Positions 16,002 through 31,200 of a stretch of DNA of 52,545 nt are shown here, piece by piece; within the stretch, counting starts at the first letter, position 1, and each line of letters starts with the position of its first letter. The DNA is from Rubellimicrobium sp. (GTDB taxonomy: Bacteria; Pseudomonadota; Alphaproteobacteria; Rhodobacterales; Rhodobacteraceae), in assembly GCA_019454835.1 (NCBI GenBank), contig JACFNP010000021.1, positions 1 to 52,545 of the forward strand, given 5' to 3'. Under the pieces are notes generated by a model. That model was given only the letters and a program-made list of their open reading frames with translations, was not told the origin of the DNA and did no database searches. Position numbers and translations under genes: made by a program.

Positions 16002-16090
16002 CCGTCATTGCGAGGAGCCGAAGGCGACGAAGCAACCTCGACGGCTATGCGCAAGCGGTCGAGGTTGCTTCGGCTTCGCCTCGCAATGAC
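16002..16090. repeat. ~90-base inverted-repeat element, copy 4
   Basis: CCGTCATTGCGAGGAGCCGA at the left and CTTCGCCTCGCAATGACGA at the right, with GAAGCAACCTCGAC and GTCGAGGTTGCTTC inside. It is the first of two tandem copies in the 379-base gap before the kinase gene. Confidence 0.9.
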
Positions 16091-16100
16091 GAATAAGGCC

Positions 16101-16190
16101 CCGTCATTGCGAGGAGCCGCAGGCGACGAAGCAACCCCGATGTTGTGTGTGGCCGGTCGAGGTTGCTTCGGCTTGCGCCTTGCAATGACG
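16101..16190. repeat. ~90-base inverted-repeat element, copy 5
   Basis: CCGTCATTGCGAGGAGCCGC at the left and GCGCCTTGCAATGACG at the right. The central segment GATGTTGTGTGTGGCCGGTC has the opposite orientation to that of the copy at 36017-36106. It is 10 bases from copy 4. The remaining ~95 bases before the kinase hold only its ribosome-binding site. Confidence 0.9.
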
Positions 16191-16285
16191 AGAGCTGCCG
16201 TCGCGGGCGGCCCCCGCACGACGGGGCTTTCATTTGCGCGCGAGCGTGTCAGAAAAGGAGGCGTCAGCAGGGAAGGAAGCCGCGC

Positions 16286-16927
16286 TTGAGTCTTGATCTC
16301 ACCCCCGGCGTCAATGCGGTGTCCGAGCGCATCCATGCGCTGCTTGGCGGGCGCAACCGGCTGCTCGTCGCCGTCGCCGGGGCGCCGGGGGCGGGCAAGT
16401 CGACCTTCGCCGCCGAACTGGTGCGGCGGCTCAATGCGCAGAAGGTCGAAAGCGTCATCGTGCCGATGGACGGGTTCCATCTCGACAACGCGGTGCTGGA
16501 CGCGCGCGGGCTGCGGCGGCGCAAGGGTGCGCCGGAAACCTTCGACGCCGCCGGATTCGTGCATCTCGTGCGGCGTCTGACCGCAGGCGGCGAGGTGGTG
16601 GCGCCGATCTTCGACCGCGCCCGCGACATCGCCGTGGCCGGGGCGCAGGTGGTGCCCGCCTCGGCGCGGGTCGTGGTCGTCGAGGGCAACTACCTGCTGT
16701 TCGACGAGGCGCCGTGGCGCGAACTGGCGCCGCTCTGGGATCTGTCGGCGCGCATCGCCGTGCCGGTCGAGGAGCTGCGCCGCCGCCTCGTCCAGCGCTG
16801 GCTCGACCACGGGCTGTCACACGCCGCCGCCCGCGCGCGGGCCGAGGGCAACGACATCGCCAATGCCGAACGGGTGCTGGCCCGTGCCCTGCCCGCAACC
16901 CTCACGCTTGGCACGATGGGGCGTTAG
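16286..16927 (+). CDS. P-loop nucleoside/sugar kinase-like protein (FrcK/PanK-like)
   Basis: 213 residues starting at TTG 16286, with GGAAGGA 7 bases upstream. The Walker A motif is VAGAPGAGKSTF (residues ~31-42) and the PMDGFHLDNAVLD block is typical of the uridine kinase/phosphoribulokinase/pantothenate kinase superfamily; VVVEGNYLLFDEAPW is the Walker B-like segment, followed by the lid Arg residues (RRRLVQRW). The closest annotated relatives are FrcK-like kinases of fructose uptake operons. It lies 34 bases before glgB on the same strand, so it is likely the first gene of the glycogen operon; phosphorylation of a sugar feeding the pathway is a guess. The substrate is unknown. Confidence 0.8.
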   Translation: MSLDLTPGVNAVSERIHALLGGRNRLLVAVAGAPGAGKSTFAAELVRRLNAQKVESVIVPMDGFHLDNAVLDARGLRRRKGAPETFDAAGFVHLVRRLTAGGEVVAPIFDRARDIAVAGAQVVPASARVVVVEGNYLLFDEAPWRELAPLWDLSARIAVPVEELRRRLVQRWLDHGLSHAAARARAEGNDIANAERVLARALPATLTLGTMGR

Positions 16928-16934
16928 CGCTATC
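16921..16934. promoter_or_regulatory. CceR-like half-degenerate operator before glgB
   Basis: GCGTTAGCGCTATC contains GTTAGCGCTA, ten of the fourteen positions of the TGTTANCGNTAACA-type dyad seen before pykA. It overlaps the stop codon of the kinase gene and ends 27 bases before the glgB start. It may link glycogen synthesis to central-carbon control. The match is partial and the regulator is inferred. Confidence 0.35.
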
Positions 16935-16961
16935 GAAGTAACAGATGCAGGAGGTAGCGGA

Positions 16962-19193
16962 TTGGCGAAGGGCGGACAGGCGGCAGATGCAACGGCCCGG
17001 CCGATGGCGCCCGACACCGTCGCCCGCCTGCTGGCTGCCCGCGACCCGGACCCGTTCGCGCATCTGGGACCGCACCGCCATGGCCGCGCGCTGTGGATCG
17101 CGGCCATCGACCCCGGCGCCGACACGCTGGCCGCCGTGATCGCCGGGCGCGAACACGACCTGCCCCGGCTCGAGGGGGCGCTGTTCATGGGCAAGGTGCC
17201 CGGCAACCGCGACGGCTCGGCCAAGCCATACGCCTTGCGCGGGCGCGCGGGCGGTGCGGTGTGGGACTACGAGGACGCCTACCGCTTCGGTCCGGTGCTG
17301 GGCGAGCTGGACGAATATCTGCTGGGCGAAGGCACGCATCTGCGACTGTGGCACGCGCTCGGCGCGCATGTGATGGTGCACGAGGGCACCGCCGGGGTGC
17401 ATTTCGCGGTCTGGGCACCGAATGCGCGGCGGGTGTCGGTGGTCGGCGACTTCAACGCCTGGGACGGGCGGCGCCACATGATGCGGCACCGGGGATCGAC
17501 CGGCGTTTGGGAAATCTTCATCCCCGGCGCGGGCGAGGGCGCGCGCTACAAATACGAGATCATCGGCCCGGACGACCGGCTGGTGCCGCTCAAGGCCGAT
17601 CCGGTGGGCTTTGGCGCCGAACATCCGCCCGCCACCGCCAGCGTGGTGCGCGATATTTCGGGCTACGGCTGGCACGACCGCGACTGGATGGCCGCCCGCG
17701 CCGCGCGCAACCGCCGCGACGCACCGCTGTCGATCTACGAGGTCCACCTGCCAAGCTGGCGGCGCCGCGACGACGGGCGCAGCCTTTCCTACCGCGAACT
17801 GGCCGAAGAACTGGTCGACTACGCGCAATGGATGGGCTTCACCCATCTCGAATTCCTGCCGGTCAGCGAATATCCCTTCGACGGATCATGGGGTTATCAG
17901 CCGGTCGGCATGTATGCGCCGACGATCCGCATGGGGCCGCCGCATGAATTCCGCGATCTGGTCGATGCCGCGCACCGCGCCGGGCTGGGGGTGATCCTCG
18001 ACTGGGTGCCGGGGCATTTCCCCGCCGACGCCCACGGCCTCGCACATTTCGACGGCACCGCGCTTTACGAACATGCCGACCCGCGCGAGGGGTTTCACCA
18101 GGACTGGAACACGCTGATCTACAACTACGGTCGCCGCGAGGTGGCGAATTTCCTGATCGCCAACGCGCTCTACTGGCTGGAGGACTACCACATCGACGGG
18201 TTGCGCGTGGATGCGGTCGCCTCGATGCTGTATCGCGACTATTCGCGCAAGGCCGGGGAATGGGTGCCGAACCGGCACGGCGGGCGCGAGAACCTTGAAG
18301 CCATAGCCTTCATGCAGCGCATGAATATCGCGGCCTATGGTGCTGATTCCTCGATCATGACCATTGCCGAGGAATCGACATCATTCCCCGGCGTCTCGAC
18401 CCCGGTGGACGCGGGGGGCCTCGGGTTCGGGTTCAAGTGGAACATGGGCTGGATGAACGATACATTGCGCTACATCGCGCATGATCCGGTGCATCGCCGC
18501 TGGCACCACGACGACATGACCCGCCCGCTGACCTGGGCGTTTTCGGAAAACTTCATCCTGCCGATCAGCCATGACGAGGTCGTGCACGGCAAGAAATCCA
18601 TGCTGGGCAAGATGCCCGGCAACGAATGGGAGCGCTTTGCCAACCTGCGCGCCTATTACGGCTTCATGTGGGGGCAGCCGGGCAAGAAGCTGCTGTTCAT
18701 GGGGCAGGAGGTGGCCCAAGGCTCCGAATGGCACCATGACGCGCAGGTCGACTGGGCGGGTGCGCAGGGGCCGCTCAACAAGGGCGTGCAGGCGCTGGTG
18801 CGCGACCTGAACCGGCTTTATCGCGGCACGCCCGCGCTGCATGTCCGCGACTGCGACGGCGCGGGCTTTCGCTGGATCAGCTACGACGATGCCGAAAGCT
18901 CGTGCCTTGCCTGGGCGCGGTTGGGCGGGGACGGTGACGCGCCGGTGATCGTCGCGGTGAACTTCACCCCGGTCGAACGCAACTGGCGCATCGGCGCCCC
19001 GCAGCCGGGGTTCTGGGAAGAAGTCCTGAACACCGACGCCGCCATCTACGGCGGCGGCAATCGCGGCAACATGGGCGGGCGGCAGACCGACGCACAGCCC
19101 TGCCACGGCGAGGCGCAGTCCTTCGAGGCCGTGCTGCCACCGCTGGCCGCCGTGTTCTTCCGCTTGAAAACCCAGTGCAGGAGAGGCGTGTGA
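16962..19193 (+). CDS. glgB: 1,4-alpha-glucan branching enzyme
   Basis: 743 residues, start TTG 16962 fixed by a perfect AGGAGG at 16949-16954. GlgB cuts alpha-1,4-glucan chains and reattaches them through alpha-1,6 bonds. Seen in order: an N-terminal carbohydrate-binding module ([19 protein letters not shown]), then the GH13 barrel with [32 protein letters not shown], the nucleophile in [13 protein letters not shown], the acid Glu in MTIAEEST, and the third Asp in [20 protein letters not shown], then a C-terminal beta domain. Length and motifs are complete. The glgC start lies 3 bases after its stop, so the genes form a tight operon. Confidence 0.97.
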   Translation: MAKGGQAADATARPMAPDTVARLLAARDPDPFAHLGPHRHGRALWIAAIDPGADTLAAVIAGREHDLPRLEGALFMGKVPGNRDGSAKPYALRGRAGGAVWDYEDAYRFGPVLGELDEYLLGEGTHLRLWHALGAHVMVHEGTAGVHFAVWAPNARRVSVVGDFNAWDGRRHMMRHRGSTGVWEIFIPGAGEGARYKYEIIGPDDRLVPLKADPVGFGAEHPPATASVVRDISGYGWHDRDWMAARAARNRRDAPLSIYEVHLPSWRRRDDGRSLSYRELAEELVDYAQWMGFTHLEFLPVSEYPFDGSWGYQPVGMYAPTIRMGPPHEFRDLVDAAHRAGLGVILDWVPGHFPADAHGLAHFDGTALYEHADPREGFHQDWNTLIYNYGRREVANFLIANALYWLEDYHIDGLRVDAVASMLYRDYSRKAGEWVPNRHGGRENLEAIAFMQRMNIAAYGADSSIMTIAEESTSFPGVSTPVDAGGLGFGFKWNMGWMNDTLRYIAHDPVHRRWHHDDMTRPLTWAFSENFILPISHDEVVHGKKSMLGKMPGNEWERFANLRAYYGFMWGQPGKKLLFMGQEVAQGSEWHHDAQVDWAGAQGPLNKGVQALVRDLNRLYRGTPALHVRDCDGAGFRWISYDDAESSCLAWARLGGDGDAPVIVAVNFTPVERNWRIGAPQPGFWEEVLNTDAAIYGGGNRGNMGGRQTDAQPCHGEAQSFEAVLPPLAAVFFRLKTQCRRGV

Positions 19194-19195
19194 AG

Positions 19196-20455
19196 ATGGA
19201 CCAGAGCCGCAGGCTGACGCAGAGATCCATGGCCTTCGTGCTGGCGGGCGGGAGGGGCAGCCGGCTGCACGAGCTGACCGACAACCGGGTGAAGCCCGCA
19301 GTCTATTTCGGCGGCAAGACCCGGATCATCGACTTCGCGCTGTCGAACGCGCTGAACTCGGGCATCCGGCGCATGGCGGTGGCCACGCAATACAAGGCCC
19401 ATTCGCTGATCCGGCATTGTCAGCGCGGCTGGAATTTCTTTCGGGCGGAACGCAACGAGTTTCTGGACATCCTGCCCGCCTCGCAGCGCATGGACGACCA
19501 GAGCTGGTATCGCGGCACCGCCGATGCGGTGACGCAGAACATCGACATCATCGACAGCTATCATGTCGACTACATCATCATCCTGGCGGGCGATCACATC
19601 TACAAGATGGATTACGAGATCATGCTGCGCCAGCATGTCGAATCCGACGCCGACGTGACCGTAGGCTGCCTGACCGTGCCGCGCGCCGATGCCAGCGCCT
19701 TCGGCGTCATGGCGACCGACGCGCAGGGGCGGATCACCTCCTTTCTGGAAAAGCCGAAAGACCCGCCCGCGACGCCCGAAGACCCCGGCAAGTCGCTGGC
19801 CTCGATGGGCATCTATGTCTTCAACTGGGCCTTCCTGCGCGACCTGCTGCTACGCGATGCCGACGACCCCGATTCAAGCCACGATTTCGGCAGCGACCTG
19901 ATCCCCGGCATCGTCCGGGACGGCAAGGCGATGGCGCATCGTTTCGACGACTCCTGCGTGCGCGATTCGGGTGCGCCCGCCTACTGGAAGGATGTCGGCA
20001 CCATCGACGCCTTCTGGCAGGCCAACATCGACCTGACCGATTTCACCCCGGAACTGAACCTGTGGGACCATCAATGGCCGGTCTGGACCTATGCCGAATC
20101 GGTGCCGCCCGCGAAATTCATCCATGACGAGACCGACCGGCGCGGCATCGCCATATCGTCGATGGTCTCGGGCGGCTGCATCATCTCGGGGACCGAGGTG
20201 CGCAACTCGCTACTGTTCACAGATGTGCATACGAATTCCTATGCGGTGCTCGATCATGCCGTCGTCATGCCGCGCGTCGTCATCAGCCGCCATGCGCGGC
20301 TGCGCAAGGTCGTGATCGACAAGGGCGTCGTGATCCCCGAGGGGCTGGTGGTCGGCGAGGACCCGCGCGAGGATGCGAAATGGTTTCGCGTCACGCCAAG
20401 GGGCGTTACGCTCATCACCCGCTCGATGATCGAAAAGAGAGCCGCCGCCCTGTGA
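19196..20455 (+). CDS. glgC: Glucose-1-phosphate adenylyltransferase
   Basis: 419 residues from ATG 19196, with AGGAGAGG at a 9-base spacing. GlgC forms ADP-glucose from ATP and glucose-1-phosphate and is the usual control point of bacterial glycogen synthesis. Visible motifs: [19 protein letters not shown] (nucleotide loop), [53 protein letters not shown], and SMGIYVFNW. The C-terminal left-handed beta-helix carries the allosteric site. It starts 3 bases after glgB and its stop overlaps the glgA start (GTGA). Allosteric properties cannot be read from this. Confidence 0.97.
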   Translation: MDQSRRLTQRSMAFVLAGGRGSRLHELTDNRVKPAVYFGGKTRIIDFALSNALNSGIRRMAVATQYKAHSLIRHCQRGWNFFRAERNEFLDILPASQRMDDQSWYRGTADAVTQNIDIIDSYHVDYIIILAGDHIYKMDYEIMLRQHVESDADVTVGCLTVPRADASAFGVMATDAQGRITSFLEKPKDPPATPEDPGKSLASMGIYVFNWAFLRDLLLRDADDPDSSHDFGSDLIPGIVRDGKAMAHRFDDSCVRDSGAPAYWKDVGTIDAFWQANIDLTDFTPELNLWDHQWPVWTYAESVPPAKFIHDETDRRGIAISSMVSGGCIISGTEVRNSLLFTDVHTNSYAVLDHAVVMPRVVISRHARLRKVVIDKGVVIPEGLVVGEDPREDAKWFRVTPRGVTLITRSMIEKRAAAL

Positions 20456-21872
20456 GCATCGCCGTCCTCTCCGTCGCCTCGGAATGCGCACCGCTGGTCA
20501 AGACCGGCGGGCTGGCCGATGTCGCGGGCGCGCTGCCTGCCGCGCTCGGGGCGGCGGATGTCGACATGCGCGTGCTGCTGCCGGGCTATCCGGCGGTGAT
20601 CGCGGCGCTGGAGCGGGCCGAAGTGGTCATGGCCGAGGACGACCTGTTCGGCGGCCCCGCGCGGGTGCTCGACGGCAATGCGGGCGGGCTGGCGGTGATG
20701 GTCGTCGAGGCGGACCACCTTTTCGCACGCGAAGGCTCGATCTACCTCGGCCCCGACGGGCGCGACTGGCCGGACAACCCCGAACGTTTCGCGGCGCTGT
20801 CGTGGATGGCGGCGCGCATCGGGCACGAGGGCATCCCCGGCTGGAAGCCCGGCGTGGTGCATTGCCACGACTGGCAGGCCGGGCTGGTGCCCGACTACCT
20901 GGCGCAGGCGGGCGGCGGCGCGGGCACCTTGCTGACGATCCACAACATCGCTTTCAACGGCCCCTTCCCGACCGACCGCATCGACCGGCTGCGGCTGCCG
21001 CGCGCGCGGTTCACGGCGCAGGGCTTTGAATACTGGGGCCATGGATCGGCGCTGAAGGCCGGGCTGACGCTGGCCGACCGGATCACCACGGTCTCGCCGA
21101 CCTATGCGCAGGAACTGATGACGCCCGATTTCGGCATGGGGCTGGACGGCGTGATCCGCGAGCGGCGCGACGTGCTGGCGGGCATCCTGAACGGCATCGA
21201 CGAGGACGTGTGGAACCCCGCCACCGATCCGCTGATCGCCCCCTACCGGACCCCGGCGGGCAAGGCCGCGAACAAGGCGCGGCTGCGGGCCGAGACCGGC
21301 CTGCCCGACAGCGACGGGCCGCTCTGCGTCGTGGTCTCGCGGCTGACCGGGCAGAAGGGGCTGGACCTGCTGCTCGCCGCCCTGCCCCGGCTGCTGGCGC
21401 GCGGCGGGCAACTGGCGGTGCTGGGTTCGGGCGAGCCTGCGCTGGAGGACGCCTTCCGCGCCGCGGCCGCGCACCCCGATGTCGCCGTGCGCATCGGCTA
21501 TGATGAAGGGCTGAGCCACCGCCTGATCGCCGGGGGCGATGCGATCCTCGTGCCCTCGCGGTTCGAGCCCTGCGGCCTGACCCAGCTTTACGGGCTGCGT
21601 TACGGCACCCTGCCCGTCGTGGCGCTGACCGGCGGGCTGGCCGACACTGTCATCAACGCCTCGCCCGCTGCCATGGCGAAAGGCGTGGCGACCGGCATCC
21701 AGTTCCACCCCGCCACGCCCGAGGCGCTGGGCGCCGCGATTGACCGGCTCTGCGACCTGTGGGCCGACCGCAAGGCCTGGGCGCGGATGCAGAAGAACGC
21801 CATGGCGCAGCCGGTCGGCTGGCAGGCATCGGCCCGCGCCTATGCCGGGATTTACGCGAAGATCGCCCGCTG

Positions 21873-21873
<1 letters not shown>
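20452..21873 (+). CDS. glgA: Glycogen synthase (ADP-glucose)
   Basis: 473 residues; GTG 20452 overlaps the glgC stop. GlgA transfers glucose from ADP-glucose to the growing glycogen chain (GT5 family, GT-B fold). The ADP-glucose loop is [18 protein letters not shown] at residues ~10-28. [40 protein letters not shown] and [13 protein letters not shown] are all present, and the C-terminal domain has [14 protein letters not shown] and [18 protein letters not shown] with the catalytic Glu. The stop TGA overlaps the glgX ATG (TGATG), so translation is coupled. Confidence 0.97.
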
Positions 21874-25626
<3,753 letters not shown>

Positions 25627-25723
25627 ACCGCATCCGCAGTTTCGGCCCGAGTGTGACAGATTGTCGCCGTCTTTCACGCGCAGGTTGCGATCTGACCGGA
25701 CCTCCTGCTGCAGGCCCTCAGGC

Positions 25724-25749
25724 CGGGTCGCCGCTGCCACGGCGACCCG
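25724..25749 (+). terminator. Hairpin after the glycogen operon
   Basis: The perfect 10-base arms CGGGTCGCCG and CGGCGACCCG enclose CTGCCA. It lies 98 bases after the pgm stop and lacks a T-run, so termination may be Rho-assisted. The rest of the 388-base gap before the DoxX gene holds an AT-rich promoter-like stretch and a probable FNR-type site. Confidence 0.5.
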
Positions 25750-25934
25750 CCACCTTCAGCCGGACGGGTGCGATCCTTCAGATTCGCGCCCTGTGCTCCG
25801 GCTGTCTGGTTTGCGCATGCCCTTGTCCCGAAACCGGCATCCAATTATTGGGAGATATGCTCAAAGCATGGGCAGGCCGCTACATCAGCGCCATCCCCTG
25901 ACTCTATCCATATATCATTTATCCATAATACGAC

Positions 25935-25948
25935 TTGCGCCAGATCAA
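25935..25948. promoter_or_regulatory. FNR/DNR-type box upstream of the DoxX gene
   Basis: TTGCGCCAGATCAA fits the TTG-N8-CAA core of Crp/Fnr-family sites, with a perfect ATCAA right half and a weaker left half. It ends 66 bases before the DoxX start codon and follows an AT-rich stretch (25905-25930). It would suit oxygen- or nitric-oxide-responsive expression. Regulator inferred. Confidence 0.5.
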
Positions 25949-26014
25949 GGCGACAGGCGACATATGCGGATCGGATGGGTACATGACTGCGACTTCCTGC
26001 AACGGAGGCTTTCG

Positions 26015-26500
26015 ATGACCCAGACCCGTTCGACCCGCATCACCATCACCCTCCTGCGCCTTTCGATGGCATGGGTGTTCCTCTATGCCGCCTCGCATCA
26101 GGTGTTCAGCGCCGGATTCAGCGTGGCAGGCTTTCTTGGCCATACCACAACCTTCAACTGGCTGTTCGCCCCGCTCACCGCGCCGGTGATCGCGCCGGTC
26201 CTCAGCTTTCTGGTCGGGTGGGGCCACCTGCTGATCGGCCTGTCACTGCTGCTGGGGCTGATGACACGCGCCAGCGCGCTGGCGGGCATCGCGCTGATGC
26301 TGCTCTACTGGATGGCGCATATGGATTTTCCCTATGTGGACGGGCCGAACAATTTCCTGCTCGACTTCCACATCGTCTATGCGCTGGTCCTTGTGCTGCT
26401 GATCCAAGTGCACGCCGGGCGGATCTGGGGGCTGAACGGCTGGGCCGCCGGGCTGCCGTTCGTGCAGCGCTCGCGGCTTCTGTCCTGGGCTGCCGCCTGA
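26015..26500 (+). CDS. DoxX-family membrane protein
   Basis: 161 residues, GGAGG 6 bases before ATG 26015. Four membrane helices are visible: LLRLSMAWVFLYAASHQVF, PVLSFLVGWGHLLIGLSLLLGLM, ALAGIALMLLYWMAHM and FLLDFHIVYALVLVLLIQV. The pattern (W at helix starts, GLMTRASALAGIALMLLYW, NNFLLDFHIVYALVLVLL) is that of DoxX/DoxD proteins. Some members are quinone-linked subunits of thiosulfate oxidation and others oxidative-stress membrane proteins. No thiosulfate genes are nearby, so the activity is open. The gene stands alone behind a possible FNR box and converges on the sugar isomerase gene. Confidence 0.85.
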   Translation: MTQTRSTRITITLLRLSMAWVFLYAASHQVFSAGFSVAGFLGHTTTFNWLFAPLTAPVIAPVLSFLVGWGHLLIGLSLLLGLMTRASALAGIALMLLYWMAHMDFPYVDGPNNFLLDFHIVYALVLVLLIQVHAGRIWGLNGWAAGLPFVQRSRLLSWAAA

Positions 26501-26517
26501 TCCGTCAGTCGCCCGGA

Positions 26518-27204
26518 TCAGCCCAGCCAGGTGCGATAGTCGCTGACCAGAAGATGCGTCGGCGCCACGTCCTCGTCGATGGTGGCGAATCGCCCGATCG
26601 GATCAAGGAACACGTTGTCGGTCTCGTCGTCGTTCACGGTCGAGACCTCGCCGATCAGCACGTCGCCGCCGTCGCCCCAGAAGGCGTGCCAGTCGCCGGG
26701 CATCAGCGTGACGCTTTCCCCCGGCGCCAGCCGCAGCTTGTCGCCGGGCGCAAAGTCGCGGCGGATGCCGTCGCACCAGACGGTGCCGCCGCGATCCCCG
26801 GCGAAGGCGCCCTTGTCGTCCGAGCCGTAGAGTTCCACCACCAGCGTCGCACCGCCCCGGTTGATGATGTCCTCGGCCTTGATGATGTGGCGGTGCATCG
26901 GCGAAAGCTGGTCCTGCTTCGAGATCAGCAGCTTTTCCGCATAGCACATGCCGCCGCCGCGCTGCAGGTCGGCCAACCTGCCGTTACGCAGGGTGAACAG
27001 GAACAGCCCGTAATTGTCGAAGTCGCCGCGCCCGAAATCGGTGATGTCCCAGCCGCAGCGCGCCGCGATCACGTTGGCGGCGCTGTCCTTGCGGGCGCGG
27101 AATTCGTCCGGGGTCCAGTTGGCGAAGGGTGGCAGCACAAAGCCGTGCCGGGCGATCAGCTCGGCGGCCTCGGCCATGATGTCGTTGATGCGCGAGCGTT
27201 TCAT
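26518..27204 (-). CDS. D-lyxose isomerase-like cupin (YdaE family)
   Basis: 228 residues with GGAGGGG before the ATG at 27204. The family is a cupin-fold ketol isomerase; characterised members interconvert D-lyxose and D-xylulose, and D-mannose and D-fructose. Probable metal ligands sit in QLSPMHRHIIKAEDIINRGG (two His and a Glu) and in the later GDWHAFWGDGGD (His), with TLVVELYGSD between. EVSTVNDDETDNVFLDP is another conserved block. It follows the PuuD-like gene by 58 bases on the same strand, so the two may be one transcript, though a shared pathway is not obvious. Confidence 0.85.
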   Translation of the reverse strand: MKRSRINDIMAEAAELIARHGFVLPPFANWTPDEFRARKDSAANVIAARCGWDITDFGRGDFDNYGLFLFTLRNGRLADLQRGGGMCYAEKLLISKQDQLSPMHRHIIKAEDIINRGGATLVVELYGSDDKGAFAGDRGGTVWCDGIRRDFAPGDKLRLAPGESVTLMPGDWHAFWGDGGDVLIGEVSTVNDDETDNVFLDPIGRFATIDEDVAPTHLLVSDYRTWLG

Positions 27205-27262
27205 CGGCCCCTCCGGTGGCGAGTCGTTTCCGGCCCGACGCTAACCCGGCAGGCGGGCGGCG

Positions 27263-28036
27263 TCACGCGATGGCGTGCGCGTGCTGGCGGCTGGCGGCAA
27301 ATTCCGCCGCCGCGCGCCCGAAGGCGGCGAACAGCGGCCGCGACACCGGGTCGTTGGCGGCGTTCCATTCCGGGTGCCACTGCACCGACAGGGTAAAGCC
27401 CGGCGCGTCCCTGACATAGATCGCCTCGGGCGTGCCGTCGGGTGCGGTGCCATCCACGACGATGCGGGCGCCGGGCTGCTTGATCCCCTGGCCGTGCAGC
27501 GAATTGGTCATCACCTCGCGCGTGCCGATCAGGCGATGGAACGGCCCGCCCTCGGTGAAAGTGATCTTGTGGCGCAGGGCAAAGCGTTCCTCGAGCGTGC
27601 CGTCGGGCGGCATCCGGTGATTGTCGCGCCCCGGCAGGTCGCGGATTTCGGGATAGAGCGAGCCGCCCATGGCGACATTCACCTCCTGAAAGCCGCGACA
27701 GACGCCCATGACCGGCTGCCCCGCCGCCACGCAGGCGCGGATCAGCGGCAGCGCCACGCCGTCGCGGGCGCGGTCGAATTCACCATGCGCGGGGGTCGGT
27801 TCCTCGCCGTATTCCTCAGGGTGGATGTTCGGCCGCCCGCCGGTGAACAGGAAACCGTCGCAGGCCTCCATGAGTTCGGCAGTCGAGACCGCCGAAGGAT
27901 CGGCCGGAATGATGAGCGGCAGCCCGCCCGCCGCATCCGCCACCGCGCGCGCGTTCATCGCGCCGTCGACGAAAACCGGGAAGTCGGTGTTCAGGAGATG
28001 ATTGTTGGCGATGATGCCGATAACCGGGCGACGCAT
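27263..28036 (-). CDS. Gamma-glutamyl-gamma-aminobutyrate hydrolase family protein (PuuD-like class I amidotransferase)
   Basis: 257 residues from ATG 28036 (an upstream ATG at 28063 adds nine residues not seen in the family). PuuD-type enzymes release GABA from gamma-glutamyl-GABA in putrescine degradation. The start RRPVIGIIANN, the segment ACDGFLFTGGRPNIHPEEYG, the nucleophile loop PVMGVCRGFQEVNVAMGGSL (Cys) and the end FTLSVQWHPEWNAAND (His-x-Glu of the triad) are clear. Other puu genes are missing here; a PuuR-like regulator lies at 2833-3498. It is probably co-transcribed with the sugar isomerase downstream. The substrate is not certain. Confidence 0.9.
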   Translation of the reverse strand: MRRPVIGIIANNHLLNTDFPVFVDGAMNARAVADAAGGLPLIIPADPSAVSTAELMEACDGFLFTGGRPNIHPEEYGEEPTPAHGEFDRARDGVALPLIRACVAAGQPVMGVCRGFQEVNVAMGGSLYPEIRDLPGRDNHRMPPDGTLEERFALRHKITFTEGGPFHRLIGTREVMTNSLHGQGIKQPGARIVVDGTAPDGTPEAIYVRDAPGFTLSVQWHPEWNAANDPVSRPLFAAFGRAAAEFAASRQHAHAIA

Positions 28037-28156
28037 GACATTGACCCTTGCTGACGGTCTCAAGCTAATGCCACGGTTTTATCAAGAAAAGGCCGACACG
28101 CGCCCTTGCCCATGTGCGCTGATGCACAGCCGGGCCGGGTTCCGCGCCCCGCCTTT

Positions 28157-28245
28157 CGTCATTGCGAGGCGGCGAAGCCGACGAAGCAACCCCGACGTTG
28201 TGCGTGAGCGGTCGAGGTTGCTTCGGCTTGCGCCTCGCAATGACG
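28157..28245. repeat. ~90-base inverted-repeat element, copy 6
   Basis: CGTCATTGCGAGGCGGCGAA at the left and TTGCGCCTCGCAATGACGG at the right. The central segment is GACGTTGTGCGTGAGCGGTC. It lies between the PuuD-like gene and lepA (divergent pair), so here it is not a terminator of convergent genes. The rest of this 311-base gap shows nothing clear. Confidence 0.9.
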
Positions 28246-28347
28246 GAACAACCCCGCGCCCGATCACCCCGCGCCCCCACGCGGCGGCCCTTGCCAATCC
28301 GGCCCCTGTCGGCCATGTGCGGCGATGATCCAGTTCCGGCCGCGCAG

Positions 28348-30147
<1,800 letters not shown>

Positions 30148-30154
30148 ACCGAGG

Positions 30155-30481
30155 TTACGCCACCAGCGCGAACACCACCCCGTAGGCCGCCGCGCCCGCC
30201 AGCGTCGCCAGGATCACCGAGCGGCGCGGCAGGAAGGCCGCGACCGTGGCGATGATCCCCGCCGCCAGCGGCAACAGGTCGCGCGGCACCGGGAACAGTT
30301 GCGGCGCGACCGAGGCCATGAACAGCGTGGCGATCGCCGCCGGGCCGGTGGCGGCCAGAAACCGCGCCAGCACGCTGCCGGGCCTCGGCTCGGACCGCGC
30401 CATCAGCGTCGGCAGCGCCCGCAAGGCCCAGGTCGCCGCACCCGTCACCAAAGCCATCAGCAGGATGCCCGCGCCGGTCAT
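30155..30481 (-). CDS. azlD: AzlD-family branched-chain amino acid exporter subunit
   Basis: 108 residues; ATG 30481 overlaps the azlC stop (ATGA). Three or four short hydrophobic helices (ILLMALVTGAATWALRALPT, FLAATGPAAIATLFMASV, DLLPLAAGIIATVAAF, SVILATLAGAAAYGVVFAL) match the small partner of AzlC. AzlCD pairs export branched-chain amino acids in characterised systems. It is the end of the transcript that begins at azlC. Confidence 0.9.
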   Translation of the reverse strand: MTGAGILLMALVTGAATWALRALPTLMARSEPRPGSVLARFLAATGPAAIATLFMASVAPQLFPVPRDLLPLAAGIIATVAAFLPRRSVILATLAGAAAYGVVFALVA

Positions 30482-31158
30482 CGGATCAGCACTCCGGCCA
30501 AAGCGCCCGCGATCATGCCCGACAGGATCGCGCCGGTCGCGTCGAACACCAGCGCGCCCAGCACGGTCGCCACCAGCGCCACCGCCACCGCAGGCAGCGA
30601 TTCGCGGCTGGCCACCGACATCAGCAGCGCCAGAAACAGCGCAGGCACGATGAAGCCCAGTCCGGCCTCGAGCGCGGGCCAGGCGGTCAGCAGTTCTTCC
30701 CCCGCCCAGGCCCCGACCACGCTGCCGCCGACCCAGGCCGCATAGGCACACAGGCCCAGCCCGGTGATCCAGCCCTCGGAAAACCGCTGCCCGGTGCGAA
30801 AGGTGGCCAGCGCCTGCGCGAACACCTCGTCGGTCAGGCACCAGCTCCACAGCGCGGCCCAGCGGCGTTTGGGCTGTCCGGCGGCCTTCATCAGCGCCGG
30901 GCCGTAAAGGATGTGCCGCAGGTTGATCGCGATCAGCGTGCCCGCCGCCACCAACGGCGCCGCACCCGAGGCGATCAGCGCCAGCGCCAGAAACTGCGCC
31001 GCACCGGCGAACATGATGACCGACAGCATCCCGGCCTGCAGGGTGGACAGGCCGACACGGCTGGCCTCGACCCCGAAGACGACCGCCATCGGGAAATAAC
31101 CAAGCATGATCGGCACGGCGGCCAGCGCGCCCGCACGGAAACCGGGGTTCGGGGTCAT
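30478..31158 (-). CDS. azlC: AzlC-family branched-chain amino acid exporter, large subunit
   Basis: 226 residues from ATG 31158. About eight membrane helices. The opening GFRAGALAAVPIMLGYFPMA and the segment GLSTLQAGMLSVIMFAGAAQ are hallmarks of AzlC, as are INLRHILYGPALMKAAG and WCLTDEVFAQALATF. It forms the transporter with AzlD, whose start overlaps its stop. It begins 43 bases after gcvP on the same strand, and a GC-rich hairpin (31166-31185) lies just before its start codon. Whether it belongs to the glycine-regulated transcript is uncertain. Confidence 0.92.
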   Translation of the reverse strand: MTPNPGFRAGALAAVPIMLGYFPMAVVFGVEASRVGLSTLQAGMLSVIMFAGAAQFLALALIASGAAPLVAAGTLIAINLRHILYGPALMKAAGQPKRRWAALWSWCLTDEVFAQALATFRTGQRFSEGWITGLGLCAYAAWVGGSVVGAWAGEELLTAWPALEAGLGFIVPALFLALLMSVASRESLPAVAVALVATVLGALVFDATGAILSGMIAGALAGVLIR

Positions 31159-31165
31159 GGCATCA

Positions 31166-31185
31166 GGGCCGGTTCGCACCGGCCC
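31166..31185 (-). terminator. Hairpin between gcvP and azlC
   Basis: The 8-base arms GGGCCGGT and ACCGGCCC enclose four bases. It lies 15 bases after the gcvP stop and ends 8 bases before the azlC start codon, so it covers the place where a ribosome-binding site would be. There is no T-run. It may reduce read-through or hide the azlC site. Confidence 0.45.
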
Positions 31186-31200
31186 CATTTCCCTTGCGCG

